Source: Streptomyces showdoensis (GTDB taxonomy: Bacteria; Actinomycetota; Actinomycetes; Streptomycetales; Streptomycetaceae). From it: DNA of 64,000 nt. Location: NCBI RefSeq assembly GCF_039535475.1, contig NZ_BAAAXG010000026.1, forward strand, positions 2,785,501 through 2,849,500, read 5' to 3'. The notes below the pieces were generated by a model. The model saw only the letters and a program-made list of their open reading frames with translations. It ran no database searches and was not told the origin of the DNA. The position numbers were made by a program, and so were the translations under genes. Position 1 is the first letter of the stretch, and the number at the start of each line of letters is the position of its first letter. Shown piece by piece: positions 18,767 through 28,781 of the stretch.

Positions 18767-18790
18767 AAACGCGAGTGATCACTCGTGTTT
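18767..18790. promoter_or_regulatory. TetR operator palindrome
   Basis: AAACGCGAGTGA followed by TCACTCGTGTTT, a 24-bp palindrome with one mismatch, between tetR (18705) and the MMPL gene (18870). A consensus TTGACA lies at 18733-18738. Confidence 0.75.
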
Positions 18791-18869
18791 GCCAGTCTAT
18801 GGCAATGGGCGACCCATGCGACCTGCCGGGAAGCGAGCGCCTGGGTCACGGTGAAGGGGACACCGCGTC

Positions 18870-21170
18870 ATGGCCGAAGTCAAGAAACCGTCCGCCGGCG
18901 GGGGGTGGACCCGGTTCGTGACGGCCAGGCCACGCCTCTCGCTCCTCGTCGCGCTCGTGATCACCGCGCTCGCCGTCCTCGCCGGCAGCGGCGTCGGCGA
19001 CCGGATGGGCAGCGGCGGCTGGGAGGACCCGGACGCCGAGTCCACGTATGCGCTGGAGGTCCTGGAGCGGGAGTTCCCCGCCTCCCAGCCCAATCTGCTG
19101 CTCCTCGTCGATGCGGGAGCCGCCGGGGTCGACTCCCCGGCCGTCGCCGCGGAGGCCCGCCGGCTCGCCGAGCGGCTCGACGCCGAGCCCGGCGTCGGCG
19201 GAGTCGGCTCCTACTGGCAGACCGGCTCCCCGGCGCTCCGCTCCGAGGACGGGCGCCGGGCCGTGATCGCCGCCCGGATCGACGGCGAGGAGAAGGCCGC
19301 CGGCGAGGTCCTGGAGCGCATCGCCCCCGAGTTCCGGGGCACCCACGGACCGGTGGAGGTCTCCGTCGGAGGCCCGCTCGCCGTGCGCCACGAGATGCAG
19401 ACGGTCATCCAGGAGGACCTGCTCCGGGCCGAGATGATCGCCCTGCCGATCACCCTCGTCCTGCTCGTCATGGTCTTCGGCAGCGCCGTCGCCGCCCTGC
19501 TCCCGCTCGGCATCGGCATCGTCGCCATCCTCGGTACCAACGCCGTGCTGCGCGGCATCACCGAACTCACCGACGTCTCCGTCTTCGCCCAGAACCTCAC
19601 CACCGCCCTCGGACTCGGCCTCGCCATCGACTACGCCCTGTTCGTGGTCCGCCGCTTCCGCGAGGAGCTGGCCGGCGGCGCCGACACCGGGACCGCCGTC
19701 GCCACCACCCTGCGCACCGCCGGGCGGACCGTGCTCTTCTCCGCCCTCACCGTCGCCGTCTCGCTCGCCGCGATGCTGGTCTTCCCGCAGTACTTCCTGC
19801 GCTCCTTCGCCTACGCCGGCATCGCGGTCGTCCTGCTCGCCGCCGCGGCCGCGCTCATCCTGCTGCCGGCCGCGCTCCTCCTGCTCGGCGACCGGGTCAA
19901 CGCCCTGGACCTGCGGCGGCTCTTCCGGCGCCGGTCGGGTGCCGGGTCCGAAGCGGCCGGTGCCGGGGCCGCCGAGCGGGAGACCGGGGCCGGCTGGGCG
20001 CGCACGGCGGCCCTGGTGATGCGGCGGGCTCCGCTCTTCGCCGTGGCCACGGCCACCGGGCTCGTGCTCCTCGGACTGCCCTTCCTCGGCGTGAAGTTCG
20101 GCACCGCCGACGACCGCCAGCTCCCGGCGACCGCCGAGTCCCGGGTGGTCCAGGACCGGCTGCGGGACGGCTTCCCCGGCAACCCCGGCGGCGGGATCAC
20201 CGTCCTCGCCGAGGGCGCGGCCACCCCCGGGCAGTACGCCGGGTACCGCGAGCGGATCGAGTCCCTCGACGGGGTCGCGCGGGTCGAGGGCCCGGTGACC
20301 TCCCCGGCCGGCGGGCGGGGGCACGCCTACTTCACCGTCGTCCCCGAGGGCGAGACCGTCGGCCCCGACGCCCAGCGCGTGGTCGGCGAACTGCGGGCGG
20401 AGAAGGCCCCCTTCGACACCTCCGTGACCGGCGCGGCCGCCGTCCTCGTCGACTCCAAGGACGCCATCGGCGAGCGGCTGCCCTGGGCCGCCGCGATCAT
20501 CGTCGTCGTCACCCTGGCCCTGGTCTTCCTGCTCACCGGAAGCCTGCTCATCCCGATCCAGGCGGTCGTGCTCAACGCGCTCAGCCTCACCGCCATGTTC
20601 GGCGCGGTCGTCTGGGTCTTCCAGGAGGGACACCTCTCCGGCCTGCTGGGCTTCACGTCCACCGGGGACATCGAGACCACCCTGCCCGTGCTGATGTTCT
20701 GCGTGGCCTTCGGACTCTCCATGGACTACGGGGTGTTCCTGCTCTCCCGGATCAAGGAGGAGTACGACGCCACCGGCGACCACGAGCACGCGGTCCGCTT
20801 CGGGCTGCGGCGCACCGGCGGGCTGATCACCGCGGCCGCCGTCATCCTCGCGGTGGTGATGGTCGCCATCGGCACCTCCCGGGTCACCAACACCAAGATG
20901 CTGGGCCTCGGGGTCGCCCTGGCCGTGCTCATGGACGCCATGGTGGTGCGCAGCCTGCTCGTGCCGTCCGTGATGAAGCTGACCGGCCGCCTCACCTGGT
21001 GGGCACCGGGTCCGCTGCGCCGCTTCCACGACCGCTTCGGGATCAGCGAGGGCGGCAGCCCCGGGACCGCGGGGACCCCCGGGCCCGACGGGGACCCGGA
21101 GGGCGAAGGGACCGCCGGGACCGCCGGGCCGGAGCGGGGTGCCGCCCGGGAGGAGGAGCGCGTCGGATGA
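18870..21170 (+). CDS. MMPL-family (RND) transporter
   Basis: 766 residues with the duplicated MMPL architecture: helix 1 (LSLLVALVITALAVLAGSG), extracytoplasmic domain with GGPLAVRHEM, helices 2-6, a cytoplasmic linker (about 350-390), helix 7, a second porter domain and helices 8-12. The proton-relay Asp-Tyr pairs are AIDYALFVVRR and SMDYGVFLLSR. It exports lipids or hydrophobic compounds by proton motive force. The last 50 residues are a Gly/Pro/Glu tail. The adjacent TetR and operator suggest induction by the exported compound. Confidence 0.92.
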   Translation: MAEVKKPSAGGGWTRFVTARPRLSLLVALVITALAVLAGSGVGDRMGSGGWEDPDAESTYALEVLEREFPASQPNLLLLVDAGAAGVDSPAVAAEARRLAERLDAEPGVGGVGSYWQTGSPALRSEDGRRAVIAARIDGEEKAAGEVLERIAPEFRGTHGPVEVSVGGPLAVRHEMQTVIQEDLLRAEMIALPITLVLLVMVFGSAVAALLPLGIGIVAILGTNAVLRGITELTDVSVFAQNLTTALGLGLAIDYALFVVRRFREELAGGADTGTAVATTLRTAGRTVLFSALTVAVSLAAMLVFPQYFLRSFAYAGIAVVLLAAAAALILLPAALLLLGDRVNALDLRRLFRRRSGAGSEAAGAGAAERETGAGWARTAALVMRRAPLFAVATATGLVLLGLPFLGVKFGTADDRQLPATAESRVVQDRLRDGFPGNPGGGITVLAEGAATPGQYAGYRERIESLDGVARVEGPVTSPAGGRGHAYFTVVPEGETVGPDAQRVVGELRAEKAPFDTSVTGAAAVLVDSKDAIGERLPWAAAIIVVVTLALVFLLTGSLLIPIQAVVLNALSLTAMFGAVVWVFQEGHLSGLLGFTSTGDIETTLPVLMFCVAFGLSMDYGVFLLSRIKEEYDATGDHEHAVRFGLRRTGGLITAAAVILAVVMVAIGTSRVTNTKMLGLGVALAVLMDAMVVRSLLVPSVMKLTGRLTWWAPGPLRRFHDRFGISEGGSPGTAGTPGPDGDPEGEGTAGTAGPERGAAREEERVG

Positions 21171-21175
21171 CCGGA

Positions 21176-21210
21176 GGGCCCCGCACCACGGTTCGGGGGG
21201 TGCGGGGCCC
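21176..21210 (+). terminator. Terminator hairpin after the MMPL gene
   Basis: GGGCCCCGCACC and GGTGCGGGGCCC form a perfect 12-bp stem with an 11-nt loop, 5 bp after the stop; also faces the 3' end of the HTH gene at 21247. Confidence 0.8.
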
Positions 21211-21246
21211 GTAAGGGGGAGGAGCGTGGAAGCGGGGGGAAGTCCG

Positions 21247-21444
21247 TCAGTCCCGGCGGCTCCGGTTTCCGGGACGGTTCGCGACCCAGGCGCGGATGGT
21301 GTCCGCGTACCAGTAGGGCTTGCCCGACTCCACGTGGTCGGGGGCCGGCAGCAGTCCGTGCTTCCGGTAGGAGCGGACCGTGTCCGGCTGCACCTTGATG
21401 TGGGCGGCGATGTCCTTGTACGACCAGAGCCGTTTGTCCGTCAT
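21247..21444 (-). CDS. Small helix-turn-helix (MerR/excisionase-like) DNA-binding protein
   Basis: 65 residues: MTDKRLWSYKDIAAHIKVQP, then DTVRSYRKHGLLPAPD and GKPYWYADTIRAWVANRP. This is a lone winged HTH of the MerR/AlpA type, with no effector domain, like BldC in size but different in sequence. ATG at 21444 follows GGGAGGT. It is monocistronic. The target is unknown; being basic and small it may be a nucleoid-type or developmental regulator. Confidence 0.82.
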   Translation of the reverse strand: MTDKRLWSYKDIAAHIKVQPDTVRSYRKHGLLPAPDHVESGKPYWYADTIRAWVANRPGNRSRRD

Positions 21445-21656
21445 GCGTGGCACCTCCCTGCGAACCCGGCAGCGGCGGCGGGGGCGCCGTCGGGGGAGCT
21501 GCCGGGTGTGCACTCGCGATCACTGAGCCTGTGCCCGGTGAACGACGCCTCCTGACGGGAGGGGAGCGCCTGTCGAGCGCCTGTGACGGAAATCCCGCGT
21601 AACGGAGACATGCGTGACGAAGGGGCGACGGATGTGACGTAAGTGACGCACGGTCA

Positions 21657-22598
21657 TCAGGCGCCACAGGAGCGGAGGAAACGGCGGGTGCGCAGCGCGA
21701 TGGGGTAGGGCCGGTCCGGTTCGCAGGGGTACATGTCCTGCTCCACGATCGCGAACAGGTCCACGTCCAACGCCCGCGCCGCCGCGAGGACCGGTTCGAG
21801 GGCCGGCACCCCGGCCGGCGGCTCGCACATCACGCCCCGCGCCACCGCCGGGCCGAAGGGCAGCTCCTCGGCGACCACCTGCGCCAGGACCGCGGGGTCG
21901 ACCTGCTTGAGATGGAGGTAGCCGATCCGCTCGCCGTAGGTCTCGATCAGCTTCACGCTGTCGCCGCCGCAGTAGGCGTAGTGCCCGGTGTCCAGACAGA
22001 GCGCGACCAGCTCCGGATCGGTGGCGTCGAGGAAACGGGTGACGTTCTCCTCGGTGTCGACATGGGTGTCCGCGTGCGGATGGACGACCACCCGCAGCCC
22101 GTACCGCTCCCGGACCTCGTGGCCGAGCCGCTCGGTCAGCCCGGTCAGATGCCGCCACTGCTCCGGCGTGAGGGTGCGGTCCTCCAGGACCTCGCCCGTC
22201 TTGTCGTCGCGCCAGAAGGACGGGATGACCACCAGGTGCCGGGCGCCCATGGCCTGGGCCAGGGCCGCGTTCTCGGCGACATGGGCCCAGGTGCGCTCCC
22301 AGACCGCCGGGCCGTGGTGGAGCCCGGTGAAGACGGTCGCCGCGGACACCTTCAGCCCCCGGCCGGCGGTCTCCTCGGCGAGCAGCGCCGGATCGGTCGG
22401 CAGATAGCCGTACGGGCCGAGCTCGATCCACTCGTACCCGGCCCCCGACACCTCGTCGAGGAAGCGCTGCCACGGCACCTGCCGCGGATCGTCGGGGAAC
22501 CAGACGCCCCACGAGTCCGGGGCGGAACCGACCCGGATGCGGGACAGGGACGAGGGACTCGACGGCGACGGACTCGACGGCTGCGACGGCTTCGTCAT
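21657..22598 (-). CDS. IolE-like sugar phosphate isomerase/dehydratase
   Basis: 313 residues, TIM barrel of the AP endonuclease 2 type. IRVGSAPDSWGVWF near residue 20, VVHPHADTHVDTEENV, CLDTGHYAYCGGD, IGYLHLKQVDP and AIVEQDMYPCEP supply the metal ligands and parallel B. subtilis IolE. It is divergent from iolC with 112 bp between, so the likely reaction is dehydration of 2-keto-myo-inositol. The N-terminus has about 17 Ser/Pro-rich residues. ATG at 22598 has only a weak ribosome binding site. Inositol dehydrogenase (IolG) is not beside it. Confidence 0.75.
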   Translation of the reverse strand: MTKPSQPSSPSPSSPSSLSRIRVGSAPDSWGVWFPDDPRQVPWQRFLDEVSGAGYEWIELGPYGYLPTDPALLAEETAGRGLKVSAATVFTGLHHGPAVWERTWAHVAENAALAQAMGARHLVVIPSFWRDDKTGEVLEDRTLTPEQWRHLTGLTERLGHEVRERYGLRVVVHPHADTHVDTEENVTRFLDATDPELVALCLDTGHYAYCGGDSVKLIETYGERIGYLHLKQVDPAVLAQVVAEELPFGPAVARGVMCEPPAGVPALEPVLAAARALDVDLFAIVEQDMYPCEPDRPYPIALRTRRFLRSCGA

Positions 22599-22623
22599 GA
22601 CCGCCACGATGACACAGGTCCGA

Positions 22624-22669
22624 ATGTAAGGACATGCCGTTGACAGCCTTCCGGACCGGCGACTAGACC
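22624..22669 (+). promoter_or_regulatory. iolC promoter with upstream operator-like repeat
   Basis: TTGACA (22640-22645), 18-bp spacer, TAGACC (22664-22669). Directly upstream lies the inverted repeat ATGT-AAGG-ACAT (22624-22635), placed to serve both divergent transcripts and resembling GntR/LacI-type operators. Confidence 0.55.
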
Positions 22670-22710
22670 TGGGTGCGGGGCGGGGGCGCCGAGGCGAGAG
22701 GTGACGTGGC

Positions 22711-23703
22711 ATGACGTCGGAGCCGTACGACCTGATCACGATGGGCCGGCTCGGCGTGGACCTCTATCCGCTGCAGAGCGGGGTGGAGCTGGCCCGGGTC
22801 GAGAGCTTCGGCAAGTTCCTCGGCGGCTCCCCGGCGAACGTCGCCGTCGCCGCCGCGCGCCTGGGCAGCAGGACCGCCCTCGTCAGCCGGACCGGCGCCG
22901 ACCCCTTCGGCGAGTACCTCCACCGCGAACTGCGGGCGTTCGGCGTGGACGACCGGTGGGTCACCGACGTCGCCGCCCACCCGACCCCGGTCACCTTCTG
23001 CGAGATCTTCCCGCCCGACCACTTCCCGATCCACTTCTACCGCCGTCCCAAGGCCCCCGACCTGGAGATCCACCCCCACGAGCTGGACCTCCCCGCGCTC
23101 CGCGCCGCCCGCGCCCTGTGGATGACGGGCACCGGGCTGAGCGCCGAGCCCAGCCGGACCGCCACCCTCGCGGCGCTGTGGGAGCGGTCCGAGCGGCTCG
23201 ACCCCGACAGCGCGCTCACCGTCTTCGACCTGGACTGGCGGCCCGCCCTCTGGGAGGACCCCGACGAGGCCCCGCCGCTCTACCGGGAGGCCCTGCGGCA
23301 CGCCACGGTCGCCGTCGGCAACCTGGACGAGTGCGAGGTGGCCACCGGCGAGCGCGAGCCGTACGCCGCCGCCCGCGCCCTGCTCGCCGCGGGCGTGCGG
23401 CTCGCCGTCGTCAAACAGGGGCCCGCGGGCGTGCTCGCCCTGGCCGCCGACGGCACCGCCGCCGAGCTGCCGCCCCTGCCGGTGGAGGTCGTCAACGGCC
23501 TCGGCGCGGGCGACGCCTTCGGCGGGGCGCTCGCCCACGGTCTGCTGGCCGGCCGGGACCTGGAGCGCGTCCTGCGCGAGGCCAACGCGGCGGGCGCGAT
23601 CGTCGCGGGCCGGCTCGCCTGCTCGCCCGCCATGCCGTACGAGGACGAGATCGCCCTCGCCCTGGCGACCGGCACCGGCTCGATCCCGGAGCGCACGCCA
23701 TGA
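22711..23703 (+). CDS. iolC: 5-dehydro-2-deoxygluconokinase
   Basis: 330-residue PfkB-family sugar kinase. Substrate-side motif GGSPANVAVAAARLG (about residues 34-48) and the C-terminal ATP/anion-hole motif VNGLGAGDAFGGAL with catalytic Asp are clear. Phosphorylates 2-deoxy-5-keto-gluconate in inositol catabolism. First gene of the iolC-iolB-iolD-mmsA set; ATG after GAGAGG. Confidence 0.9.
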   Translation: MTSEPYDLITMGRLGVDLYPLQSGVELARVESFGKFLGGSPANVAVAAARLGSRTALVSRTGADPFGEYLHRELRAFGVDDRWVTDVAAHPTPVTFCEIFPPDHFPIHFYRRPKAPDLEIHPHELDLPALRAARALWMTGTGLSAEPSRTATLAALWERSERLDPDSALTVFDLDWRPALWEDPDEAPPLYREALRHATVAVGNLDECEVATGEREPYAAARALLAAGVRLAVVKQGPAGVLALAADGTAAELPPLPVEVVNGLGAGDAFGGALAHGLLAGRDLERVLREANAAGAIVAGRLACSPAMPYEDEIALALATGTGSIPERTP

Positions 23704-23749
23704 CGCCCGGCCGGTCTCCCGGACCCCCGCCGCGGGTAGGGAGCTGACC

Positions 23750-24658
23750 ATGGACTCCGCACGCTCGCTCCACCTCCCCGCCGGGACCGCCGCCCGCGGC
23801 CCGTACGCCGTCGACATCGACCCCGAGCGGGCCGGCTGGACCCACAGCGCGCTGCGCGTGCTCGACCTCCCGCCCGGCGGCACCCACCGGTTCGAGACAG
23901 GTATCAGCGAATGGGTGGTGCTTCCGCTGTCCGGTGGCGGTACGGTGCGCGTCGACGGGGAAATCCTCGAACTCGTAGGCCGCGCCAGTGTGTTCGACGG
24001 GGTCTCGGACTTCGCCTATGTGCCCAGGGGCGCCCACGTCGAGATCGCCTCCGGTGCGGGAGGCCGCTTCGCTTTGGCAGGAGCGAAGTGCGAGCGACGA
24101 CTCCCCGCCCGCTACGGCCCCGCGCCGGAGGTTCCCGTCGAGACCCGCGGCAGCGGCAACCGCGCCCGCGAGGTGCGCAACTTCGCCGCCGCCGGGGCCT
24201 TCGACTGCGACCGGCTGATCGCCGTGGAGGTGGTCACGCCCGGCGGCAACTGGTCCTCCTACCCACCGCACAAGCACGACGAGCACCGCCCCGGCGAGGA
24301 GTCCGTGCTGGAGGAGATCTACTACTACGAGGTGGCCGAGGCCCCGGGCCAGGCCCCCGGTCCCGCCCCGGGCCAGGCCCCCGGTCCCACCCCCGGCCAG
24401 GACGCGAGCCGGGCCCCGGGCAGGCCCCCCGGCCGCGCCTACGGCTACCAGCGCATCACCCCCTCCCGGCCCGGCGGCGCCGAACTCCTCGCCGAGGTCC
24501 GCGCCGGTGACGCCGTCCTCGTGCCCGACGGCTGGCACGGCCCCTCCATCGCCCAGCCCGGCCATCCGCTCTATTACCTGAACGTCATGGCGGGACCCGG
24601 TCCCGAACGGGAATGGAAGATCTGCTTCCACCCCGACCACACGGAGGGATACGCATGA
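23750..24658 (+). CDS. iolB: 5-deoxy-glucuronate isomerase
   Basis: 302 residues, double cupin (KduI/IolB fold). Metal site: YPPHKHDEH and ESVLEEIYYYEV; C-terminal GDAVLVPDGWHGPS. Converts 5-deoxy-glucuronate to 2-deoxy-5-keto-gluconate. Residues about 198-222 carry a Pro-Gly-Gln-Ala repeat inserted after the EEIYYYEV strand, encoded by a 24-bp tandem repeat; normal IolB has a short turn here. 46 bp after iolC; its stop overlaps the iolD start. Confidence 0.9.
   Translation: MDSARSLHLPAGTAARGPYAVDIDPERAGWTHSALRVLDLPPGGTHRFETGISEWVVLPLSGGGTVRVDGEILELVGRASVFDGVSDFAYVPRGAHVEIASGAGGRFALAGAKCERRLPARYGPAPEVPVETRGSGNRAREVRNFAAAGAFDCDRLIAVEVVTPGGNWSSYPPHKHDEHRPGEESVLEEIYYYEVAEAPGQAPGPAPGQAPGPTPGQDASRAPGRPPGRAYGYQRITPSRPGGAELLAEVRAGDAVLVPDGWHGPSIAQPGHPLYYLNVMAGPGPEREWKICFHPDHTEGYA
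24341..24404 (+). repeat. 24-bp tandem repeat inside iolB
   Basis: Two perfect 24-bp copies (24341-24364 and 24365-24388; each is GCCCCGGGCCAG then GCCCCCGGTCCC) plus a decayed third. In frame, adding A-P-G-Q-A-P-G-P units. Confidence 0.9.
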
Positions 24659-26517
24659 GCGTCCGGCTCACCGTCGCCCAGGCCCTGGTGCGCTTCCTCG
24701 CCGCCCAGCACACCGAGCGCGACGGCGTGCGCCGCCGGCTCGTCACCGCGACCTGGGGCATCTTCGGCCACGGCAACGTCGCCGGGATCGGCCAGGCGCT
24801 CGTCGAGCACCCCGGGCTCATGCCGTACCACCAGGGCCGCAACGAACAGGCCATGGTGCACGCCGCCGTCGGCTACGCCCGCCAGTCCCGCAGGCTCCGG
24901 GTGCACGCCGTCACCACCTCCATCGGCCCCGGCGCCACCAACCTCGTCACCGGCGCCGCCCTCGCCACCGTCAACCGGCTGCCCGTCCTCCTGCTCCCCG
25001 GCGACACCTTCGCCACCCGCCCCGCCGACCCCGTCCTCCAGCAGCTCGAAGTGCCCTACGCGGGCGAGGTGTCCGTCAACGACTGCCTGCGGCCCGTGTC
25101 GAAGTACTTCGACCGGATCACCCGCCCCGAGGCGCTGATCCCGGCCGCCCTCGCCGCCGTACGGGTCCTCACCGACCCCGCCGAGACCGGCGCCGTCACC
25201 CTCGCCCTGCCCCAGGACGTGCAGGTCGAGGCGTACGACTGGCCCGAGGAGTTCCTCGCCGAACGGACCTGGACCGTGCGCCGCCCCCGCCCCGACCGGG
25301 CCGAGCTCGACGCCGCCGTCCGGGCGCTCCGGGACGCCGAGCGGCCGCTGGTCGTCGCCGGCGGGGGAGTGAAGTACAGCGCCGCCGAGGACGCCCTGCG
25401 CACCCTCGCCGAGCGGGCCGGCCTGCCCGTCGCCACCACCCAGGCCGGCAAGGGCGTCCTGCCGTACGACCACCCCTGCGAGGTCGGCGGCATCGGCCAC
25501 ACCGGCACCGCGACCGCCGACGGGCTCGCCCGCACCAGCGACCTGATCATCGGCGTCGGCACCCGCCACACCGACTTCACCACCGCCTCCGGCACCCTCT
25601 TCCACCCCGAGGCCCGCTTCCTCAACCTCAACATCACCGGCTTCGACGCCCACAAACAGGCCGCCCTGCCGCTCGTCGCCGACGCCCGCGAGGGCCTCAC
25701 CGCCCTCACCGAGGCGCTCGGCGACCACCCCCGCCGCGACCCCGCCCGATGGGCCGACGCCCGGCGCGACTGGCAGGCGCGCACCGACGCCGCGTACACC
25801 CCGGAGAGCGAGGACGCACGCCCCACCCAGGCGCAGGTCCTCGGCGCACTCGACACCCTGGTCACCGGGGACGACATCCTGATCAACGCGGCCGGCTCGC
25901 TCCCCGGCGACCTCCACAAGCTGTGGCGGGCCCGGTCCGCCGACCAGTACCACGTCGAATACGGCTACTCGTGCATGGGCTACGAGATCCCCGCCGCCCT
26001 CGGCGTCGCCCTCGCCGCGCCCGGCCGGCCCGTCTGGGCGCTGGTCGGCGACGGTACGTACCTGATGAATCCCACCGAGATCGTCACCGCCGTCCAGGAG
26101 GGCCTGCCCATCAAGCTGGTCGTCCTGCAGAACCACGGCTACGCCTCGATCGGCGGCCTCTCGGCGGCCGTCGGCGCCGAGCGCTTCGGCACCGACTACC
26201 GGCTGAGGGACCCCGACGGCGGCTTCACCGGGCCGCCGCTGCCCGTCGACCTGGCCGCCAACGCCGCCTCCCTCGGCATGCGGGTGCTGCGTGCACACAC
26301 CATGCGTGACCTGCGAGAAGCCCTCGCGGACGCCCGGGAGGCGACGGTTCCCACATGTGTCTACGTCGAGACCGAAACGGCAGACAGTGTGTCGGGCCCG
26401 CCCCCCGCCCAGGCGTGGTGGGATGTGCCCGTGGCCGAGACGTCGACCCGCCCGTCGGCGGTCAAGGCCCGCGAGGAGTACGACCGGCACGTCACCGCCC
26501 GACGCCGCCACCTGTAG
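24655..26517 (+). CDS. iolD: 3D-(3,5/4)-trihydroxycyclohexane-1,2-dione acylhydrolase
   Basis: 620-residue ThDP-dependent enzyme that opens the inositol-derived ring. The N-terminal ThDP-PYR domain carries the catalytic-type Glu region (GRNEQAMVHAAVGYARQ), the central domain binds nucleotide-like cofactor, and the C-terminal domain has the ThDP motif GDGTYLMNP...LQNHGY and GGLS. ATG overlaps the iolB stop; the binding site GGAGGG precedes it. Confidence 0.93.
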   Translation: MSVRLTVAQALVRFLAAQHTERDGVRRRLVTATWGIFGHGNVAGIGQALVEHPGLMPYHQGRNEQAMVHAAVGYARQSRRLRVHAVTTSIGPGATNLVTGAALATVNRLPVLLLPGDTFATRPADPVLQQLEVPYAGEVSVNDCLRPVSKYFDRITRPEALIPAALAAVRVLTDPAETGAVTLALPQDVQVEAYDWPEEFLAERTWTVRRPRPDRAELDAAVRALRDAERPLVVAGGGVKYSAAEDALRTLAERAGLPVATTQAGKGVLPYDHPCEVGGIGHTGTATADGLARTSDLIIGVGTRHTDFTTASGTLFHPEARFLNLNITGFDAHKQAALPLVADAREGLTALTEALGDHPRRDPARWADARRDWQARTDAAYTPESEDARPTQAQVLGALDTLVTGDDILINAAGSLPGDLHKLWRARSADQYHVEYGYSCMGYEIPAALGVALAAPGRPVWALVGDGTYLMNPTEIVTAVQEGLPIKLVVLQNHGYASIGGLSAAVGAERFGTDYRLRDPDGGFTGPPLPVDLAANAASLGMRVLRAHTMRDLREALADAREATVPTCVYVETETADSVSGPPPAQAWWDVPVAETSTRPSAVKAREEYDRHVTARRRHL

Positions 26518-26539
26518 CAGCCAGAAGGAGCATTCCGTC

Positions 26540-28042
<1,503 letters not shown>

Positions 28043-28060
28043 CGCACGCGGAAATCCACT

Positions 28061-28096
28061 GGCCCCCGGGGCGCGTTCCGACGCACCCTGGGGGCC
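28061..28096 (+). terminator. Hairpin after mmsA ending exactly at the next start codon
   Basis: A 15-bp stem: GGCCCCCGGGGCGCG with CGCACCCTGGGGGCC (two G-U-type pairs), 6-nt loop. Its last base is 28096 and the DUF4291 ATG is 28097, so the hairpin would bury that gene's GGGGG ribosome-binding sequence. Confidence 0.7.
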
Positions 28097-28723
28097 ATGT
28101 CCGTTCCACCGCACCACGACGACCGCCCGCAGCAGCCGCCGAAGCACCAGATCCGCGCGCTCCACACCGACACCACGGTGACCGTCTACCAGGCCTACCG
28201 CCCCGCCCTCGGTCTCCCGGCCGCCCGTGACGGGCGCTTCCCCGCCGCCTGGAAGCGCGAGCGGATGACCTGGATCAAGCCCTCGTTCCTGTGGATGATG
28301 TACCGCTGCGGCTGGGGCCTGAAGGCCGACCAGGAGACCGTCCTCGCCGTCGAGATCACCCGCGAGGGCTTCGAGTGGGCCCTGCGCCACGCGTGCCTCT
28401 CCCACTACGTGCGCGGCATCCACCCCGACCAGGCCACCTGGCAGCGCGAGCTGAAGCGCTCCCCGGCCCGCGTCCAGTGGGACCCCGAGCGCAGCCTGCG
28501 GCTCGGCCCGCTCCCGTACCGCTCCCTCCAGCTGGGCCTGGCGGGGGAGGCCTCCCGCCGTTACGCGGACGAGTGGACGGTCGGCATCCGTGACGTCACC
28601 CCGCTCGCCCACGAGATCCACGCGCTGGTCCGGGACGGGGACCTGGAGCGGGCCGGACGGCTGCTGCCCGAGGAGCGGCCGTACCCCGTGGGGAACGGGC
28701 TCCTCGGGCAGCTGACCTACTAG
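28097..28723 (+). CDS. DUF4291 protein
   Basis: 208-residue soluble protein. Family features: IRALHTDTTVTVYQAYRPAL near the start, RMTWIKPSFLWMMYRCGW in the centre, and VQWDPER. DUF4291 has no known biochemical role that I can name. Start at ATG 28097 directly after the mmsA hairpin. Confidence 0.85.
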   Translation: MSVPPHHDDRPQQPPKHQIRALHTDTTVTVYQAYRPALGLPAARDGRFPAAWKRERMTWIKPSFLWMMYRCGWGLKADQETVLAVEITREGFEWALRHACLSHYVRGIHPDQATWQRELKRSPARVQWDPERSLRLGPLPYRSLQLGLAGEASRRYADEWTVGIRDVTPLAHEIHALVRDGDLERAGRLLPEERPYPVGNGLLGQLTY

Positions 28724-28735
28724 GCCCTGTCGTCA

Positions 28736-28760
28736 GGATCGGATCGGATCGGATCGGATC
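28736..28760. repeat. Five perfect tandem GGATC pentamers
   Basis: Located in the 58-bp gap between the convergent DUF4291 and subtilisin genes. A simple 5-bp repeat that could vary by slippage; no coding effect. Confidence 0.95.
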
Positions 28761-28781
28761 GAGCCGGCCCGTCCGGCCGGG

